Below, one piece after another: positions 5,067 to 7,842 of a stretch of 7,842 nt of DNA; the stretch's first letter is position 1; each line of letters starts with the position of its first letter. This DNA is from Cetobacterium sp. UBA6069. GTDB lineage: Bacteria; Fusobacteriota; Fusobacteriia; Fusobacteriales; Fusobacteriaceae. The translations under genes and the position numbers were made by a program. The notes under the pieces were generated by a model. That model did not search any database, was not told the origin of the DNA, and saw nothing but the letters and a program-made list of their open reading frames with translations. The stretch is taken from contig DIXX01000051.1 in the NCBI GenBank assembly GCA_002428805.1, positions 2,216 to 10,057 on the forward strand, given 5' to 3'.

Positions 5067-6422
5067 CTAAGCTTCTACTTCTCTTTTTACTCTAATTGTT
5101 TCTACTATCTCATCATAGTATTCACCGTTCAATTTATAGTACTTTCTATAGATTACATATCCACAAATTGAAAGTAAAATTGGGAACACTATCATTAAAT
5201 ATTTTATTCCTAGAATCGCTGATGCTGTTTGAGTTACATTTGGTACATATCCAACCATTGATAGTCCCATACCAATTAACCATCCACTTACAGCTGAAGC
5301 TGATTTTACAAGTAAAGTTTGAACTGAGAAGATTACACTTTCGTTTCTCGAACCAAATTTGAACTCTCCATAGTCAACAACATCTGCTAACATTACAGTT
5401 GAAATTCCAAGTGTTAATCCAGAACCTAACTTTGCTACAATTCCAGATATTGCTATTAAAGTAGCGTTTCCTGGAGCTATTACTCCAGAGAAGAATAGCA
5501 TTAAGAATCCTATTACTGGAAGAGCACAAGCCAAGAAGAACACCTTTTTTCTTCCAATTTTAGTAGAAAGAATAGGGAACATCAGCAGTGATCCAATCTC
5601 TGCAAGACCAGAGAACCCTGTGAACACAGAGAATAGTTTTTCAATTCCAACAGCATATTTAAAGTAGTATATTGCAACTCCACCAGATATTTGAGCCATT
5701 AAGTTAAACATTAAAACTGTTCCTATTAACGCCACTAATTGATCATTTTTTAAGATTAGTCTAAAAGCCTCTTTAAGGTTTATCTTTTCACTAGCTTTTT
5801 TACTCACAACTTGCTCTTTAACGTTCATTACAGTTATAATTGAAGTTAAGATAAATACAGCTGCTATTCCTAAAGATAATAGTGAGAACCCTCTTCCCTC
5901 ATCGCCTTTTCCTAAAAAAGCGATAAGTGGTAATCCAAAACTTCCTAGTGATAACCAAGCTAAACTTGCAAATATTCTTGGAACAACAGCGATCTCTTCT
6001 CTCTCTTTTTTATCACTTGAAAGAGATGGAATCATTGACCAGAAAGGTATATCCATAATTGTATAAGTCATTCCCCAAAGTATATACATTATTGAGATAT
6101 AGATATATAAACTTTTCCCTGCAAAAGCCTCTGGCTTTGTAAACATTCCAACAACTGTGATAGCATTTAAAATCGTTCCTATCATAATCCAAGGTCTAAA
6201 TTTTCCCCACTTACTTCTTGTATTATCTACAAGCATCCCCATAGCAGGATCGTTTACAGCATCCCACATTCTAGCAACTAAAAACAGTGTTCCTACAAAT
6301 GCTGGAGCTAATCCTAAAACATCTGTAAAGTAATACATTAAGAATATATAAACTATTGCACAAGCATAATCTTTTCCAAGAGCACCTAAACCGTATGATA
6401 ACTTCATTTTTAAACTAACCAT
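5067..6422 (-). CDS. melB: MelB-type sodium/melibiose symporter, GPH family of the MFS
   Basis: This inner-membrane carrier imports melibiose and related galactosides with Na, Li or H. The 451 aa contain about 12 hydrophobic segments, as in enterobacterial MelB (about 470 aa). Functional residues of E. coli MelB are present in place: D18 in GKDYA (E. coli D19), D54, N57 and D58 in WDAVNDP (D55, N58, D59: cation site), D124 and W128 in TIMDIPFW, R149, and K373 in LLVKSAS (K377). GYVPN in the penultimate segment and RYY-type residues at the end (RKYYKLNGE) also match. The start at 6422 has GGAGG (6434-6430) seven bases ahead. It lies 31 bases downstream of the alpha-galactosidase, with no terminator between, so the two are almost certainly cotranscribed. 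The conserved sugar and cation residues favour an alpha-galactoside; raffinose or another galactoside cannot be excluded. Confidence 0.92.
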   Translation of the reverse strand: MVSLKMKLSYGLGALGKDYACAIVYIFLMYYFTDVLGLAPAFVGTLFLVARMWDAVNDPAMGMLVDNTRSKWGKFRPWIMIGTILNAITVVGMFTKPEAFAGKSLYIYISIMYILWGMTYTIMDIPFWSMIPSLSSDKKEREEIAVVPRIFASLAWLSLGSFGLPLIAFLGKGDEGRGFSLLSLGIAAVFILTSIITVMNVKEQVVSKKASEKINLKEAFRLILKNDQLVALIGTVLMFNLMAQISGGVAIYYFKYAVGIEKLFSVFTGFSGLAEIGSLLMFPILSTKIGRKKVFFLACALPVIGFLMLFFSGVIAPGNATLIAISGIVAKLGSGLTLGISTVMLADVVDYGEFKFGSRNESVIFSVQTLLVKSASAVSGWLIGMGLSMVGYVPNVTQTASAILGIKYLMIVFPILLSICGYVIYRKYYKLNGEYYDEIVETIRVKREVEA

Positions 6423-6453
6423 TGTTACTCCTCCCGTGAATCTTTATAAATGA

Positions 6454-7842
6454 CTATTTAACTTCTTTTAACTTGAAAACTCTGCTTTTAAAATCTTGTG
6501 TTTCTGAATCCTTTGAAAAATATCTATCTGGTTGAGGGAAAACAATTCCAACATTCATCAGCTCATCCCCATAAGCTTCGAACTCACCATTGATCGAGTA
6601 TTTTTTATCTGGATTCAACCCCTTTAATATCACTTTTGCATTGTATCCTGGATTTGGTGATGCTAAGATTGTGAAGTGTCCAACTAAGGCTTCATTTTTC
6701 TCTTTATCTACAACCATCCAAGCTGCGCTATTACCTTCAAATGGACTTTCCAATCTATAGAAATCTCCAAACTGTATTAACTTTCTGTTGTTTTTATAAA
6801 AATCTAAATATTTAGTTACATTCGCACCAGTCTCTTCATCAAACTTTAAAAGATCTAGTTCATAACCAAAGTTTCCAAAAGCTGCAACATTATTTCTAGT
6901 TTCTAAACTAGTTTTTCTAGCTGTTTGGTGATTTGGTATATCTGATACATGAGCTCCCATACTTATAAGTGGATAAGCTAGTGACGTTCCATGCTGAATG
7001 TTTAATCTCACAATCGCATCTGTGTCATCACTTGTCCAAACTTGTGGCATATAGTGTAGCATCCCCGCATCAAATCTTCCCCCTCCAGAAGCACACGATT
7101 CAAATAGAATGTGTGGGAAGTTTTTTGTTAAAGTTTCTAAAATTTCATAAAGTCCTAAGATATATTTATGAGGTAAGTCTCTATAAGTAACCTCTGTCAT
7201 ATTTCTATTCATATCCCACTTTACATAAGATATTGGAGCTTCTGAGAATCTTTCTGATAAAATATCTACAATATACTTTCTTACCTCTGGTTTTGAAAGG
7301 TCTAGAATATACTGGTTTCTTCCCATAGATAATTTTCTATTGCTAACACCTAGTATCCAATCTGGATGCTCTTCATAAAGTTTACTGTTTTTACTGATCA
7401 TCTCTGGTTCAAACCAAAGACCAAATCTTATTCCTTCATTTACGACTCTCTCTCCTAAGCCCTTAATTCCATTAGGTAACTTATCTAAATTCGGGAACCA
7501 ATCTCCTAAAGATGTTTTATCATCATTTCTCTTTCCAAACCATCCATCATCTAAAACGAAAAGCTCAAATCCTAAATCTTTCGCCTTTGAAGCCATCGCT
7601 ACAATTTTATCCTCATCAAAGTCAAAATATGTCGCTTCCCAGTTATTAACTAAGATTGGTCTCTCTTTATCTCTCCACTCACCTCTAGCAACTCTCTCAC
7701 GGAATAGCTTATGGAAAGTTTTACTCATCTCGTTCATTCCATTTTCACTGTAAACTATTATTCCTTCTGGTGTAGTAAAGCTCTCTCCTGGATTTAACTC
7801 CCATTTAAAGTCAAATGGATTTATTCCCATAGTAACTCTTGT
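6454..7842 (-). CDS. GH36 alpha-galactosidase, N-terminal part beyond window edge
   Basis: The enzyme hydrolyses terminal alpha-1,6-galactose from melibiose, raffinose and similar sugars; with no export signal visible here and an importer next door, it probably works in the cytosol. The frame is open to the right edge (four more codons precede the Met at 7830), and full-length relatives are about 720-740 aa, so roughly 270 N-terminal residues of the beta-sandwich domain are missing; the Met at 7830 is internal. Counted from it, the catalytic barrel shows NNWEATYFDF (62-71), LDDGWFGKR (93-101), LWFEPEM (138-144), KWDMNR (204-209) with the nucleophile D206, SCASGGGRFD (245-254) and WTSDDTD (265-271), which holds the acid/base Asp. 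A C-terminal beta domain follows to the stop at 6454. It is not related to the GH4 MelA that accompanies MelB in enterobacteria. Its promoter and any sugar-responsive regulator lie outside the window. Confidence 0.95.
   Translation of the reverse strand, partial: TRVTMGINPFDFKWELNPGESFTTPEGIIVYSENGMNEMSKTFHKLFRERVARGEWRDKERPILVNNWEATYFDFDEDKIVAMASKAKDLGFELFVLDDGWFGKRNDDKTSLGDWFPNLDKLPNGIKGLGERVVNEGIRFGLWFEPEMISKNSKLYEEHPDWILGVSNRKLSMGRNQYILDLSKPEVRKYIVDILSERFSEAPISYVKWDMNRNMTEVTYRDLPHKYILGLYEILETLTKNFPHILFESCASGGGRFDAGMLHYMPQVWTSDDTDAIVRLNIQHGTSLAYPLISMGAHVSDIPNHQTARKTSLETRNNVAAFGNFGYELDLLKFDEETGANVTKYLDFYKNNRKLIQFGDFYRLESPFEGNSAAWMVVDKEKNEALVGHFTILASPNPGYNAKVILKGLNPDKKYSINGEFEAYGDELMNVGIVFPQPDRYFSKDSETQDFKSRVFKLKEVK

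Noticed and set aside
5096..5362. Plus-strand reading frame inside melB
   Set aside because: It is antisense to a strongly conserved symporter gene, has a low-complexity His/Leu-rich product and no binding site.
6969..7190. Plus-strand reading frame inside the GH36 gene
   Set aside because: It is antisense to the catalytic region (KWDMNR to WTSDDTD), which explains the base pattern; no ribosome binding site was seen.
1..7842. Mobile element, phage or CRISPR-type defence locus
   Set aside because: No transposase, integrase, terminal inverted repeat, target duplication or spaced repeat was seen; the genes look like ordinary chromosomal metabolism and stress genes.

Overview
The window is AT-rich. 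Its genes are compact, mostly begin after strong AGGAGG-type ribosome binding sites, and read like an anaerobic low-GC bacterium. Protein style and gene mix suggest Fusobacteriota (Fusobacterium or Cetobacterium type), but this is an impression from sequence style and was not tested against a database.

Layout from left to right. (1) Positions 1-1285, minus strand: most of a LeuT-fold sodium-dependent transporter (NSS/SLC6 family) whose C-terminus runs off the left edge. Its short leader holds a good promoter and, just ahead of the ribosome binding site, a terminator-like hairpin with a nine-U tract. (2) Positions 1452-3848, plus strand: a two-gene operon of a single-domain RelA/SpoT-type alarmone synthetase and a two-domain polyphosphate:AMP phosphotransferase (Pap, PPK2 family). 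A hairpin follows it and should terminate transcription from both sides. (3) Positions 3877-4116, minus strand: a small CxxC/CxxC protein with its own consensus promoter, convergent with pap; its stop codon lies in the loop of the shared hairpin. (4) Positions 4267-5028, plus strand: a tandem universal-stress-protein-like gene, ending at an 11-bp bidirectional terminator. (5) Positions 5067-7842, minus strand: an alpha-galactoside operon. A GH36 alpha-galactosidase (5' end beyond the right edge) is followed by a MelB-type sodium/melibiose symporter.

Functionally there are two themes. The right end is a catabolic unit: MelB imports melibiose-like galactosides and the GH36 enzyme splits off galactose. 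The middle is stress and nucleotide metabolism. RelA-type synthesis of (p)ppGpp releases AMP from ATP, and Pap converts AMP to ADP with polyphosphate as phosphate donor, so pairing them could recycle the by-product of alarmone synthesis. That link is an inference from adjacency and known chemistry. I found no RNA gene, CRISPR array, insertion sequence or phage gene. The most unusual points are the alarmone synthetase-Pap operon, the uncharacterised C-terminal extension of the synthetase, the hairpin in the transporter leader, and the altered gate residues of the transporter.
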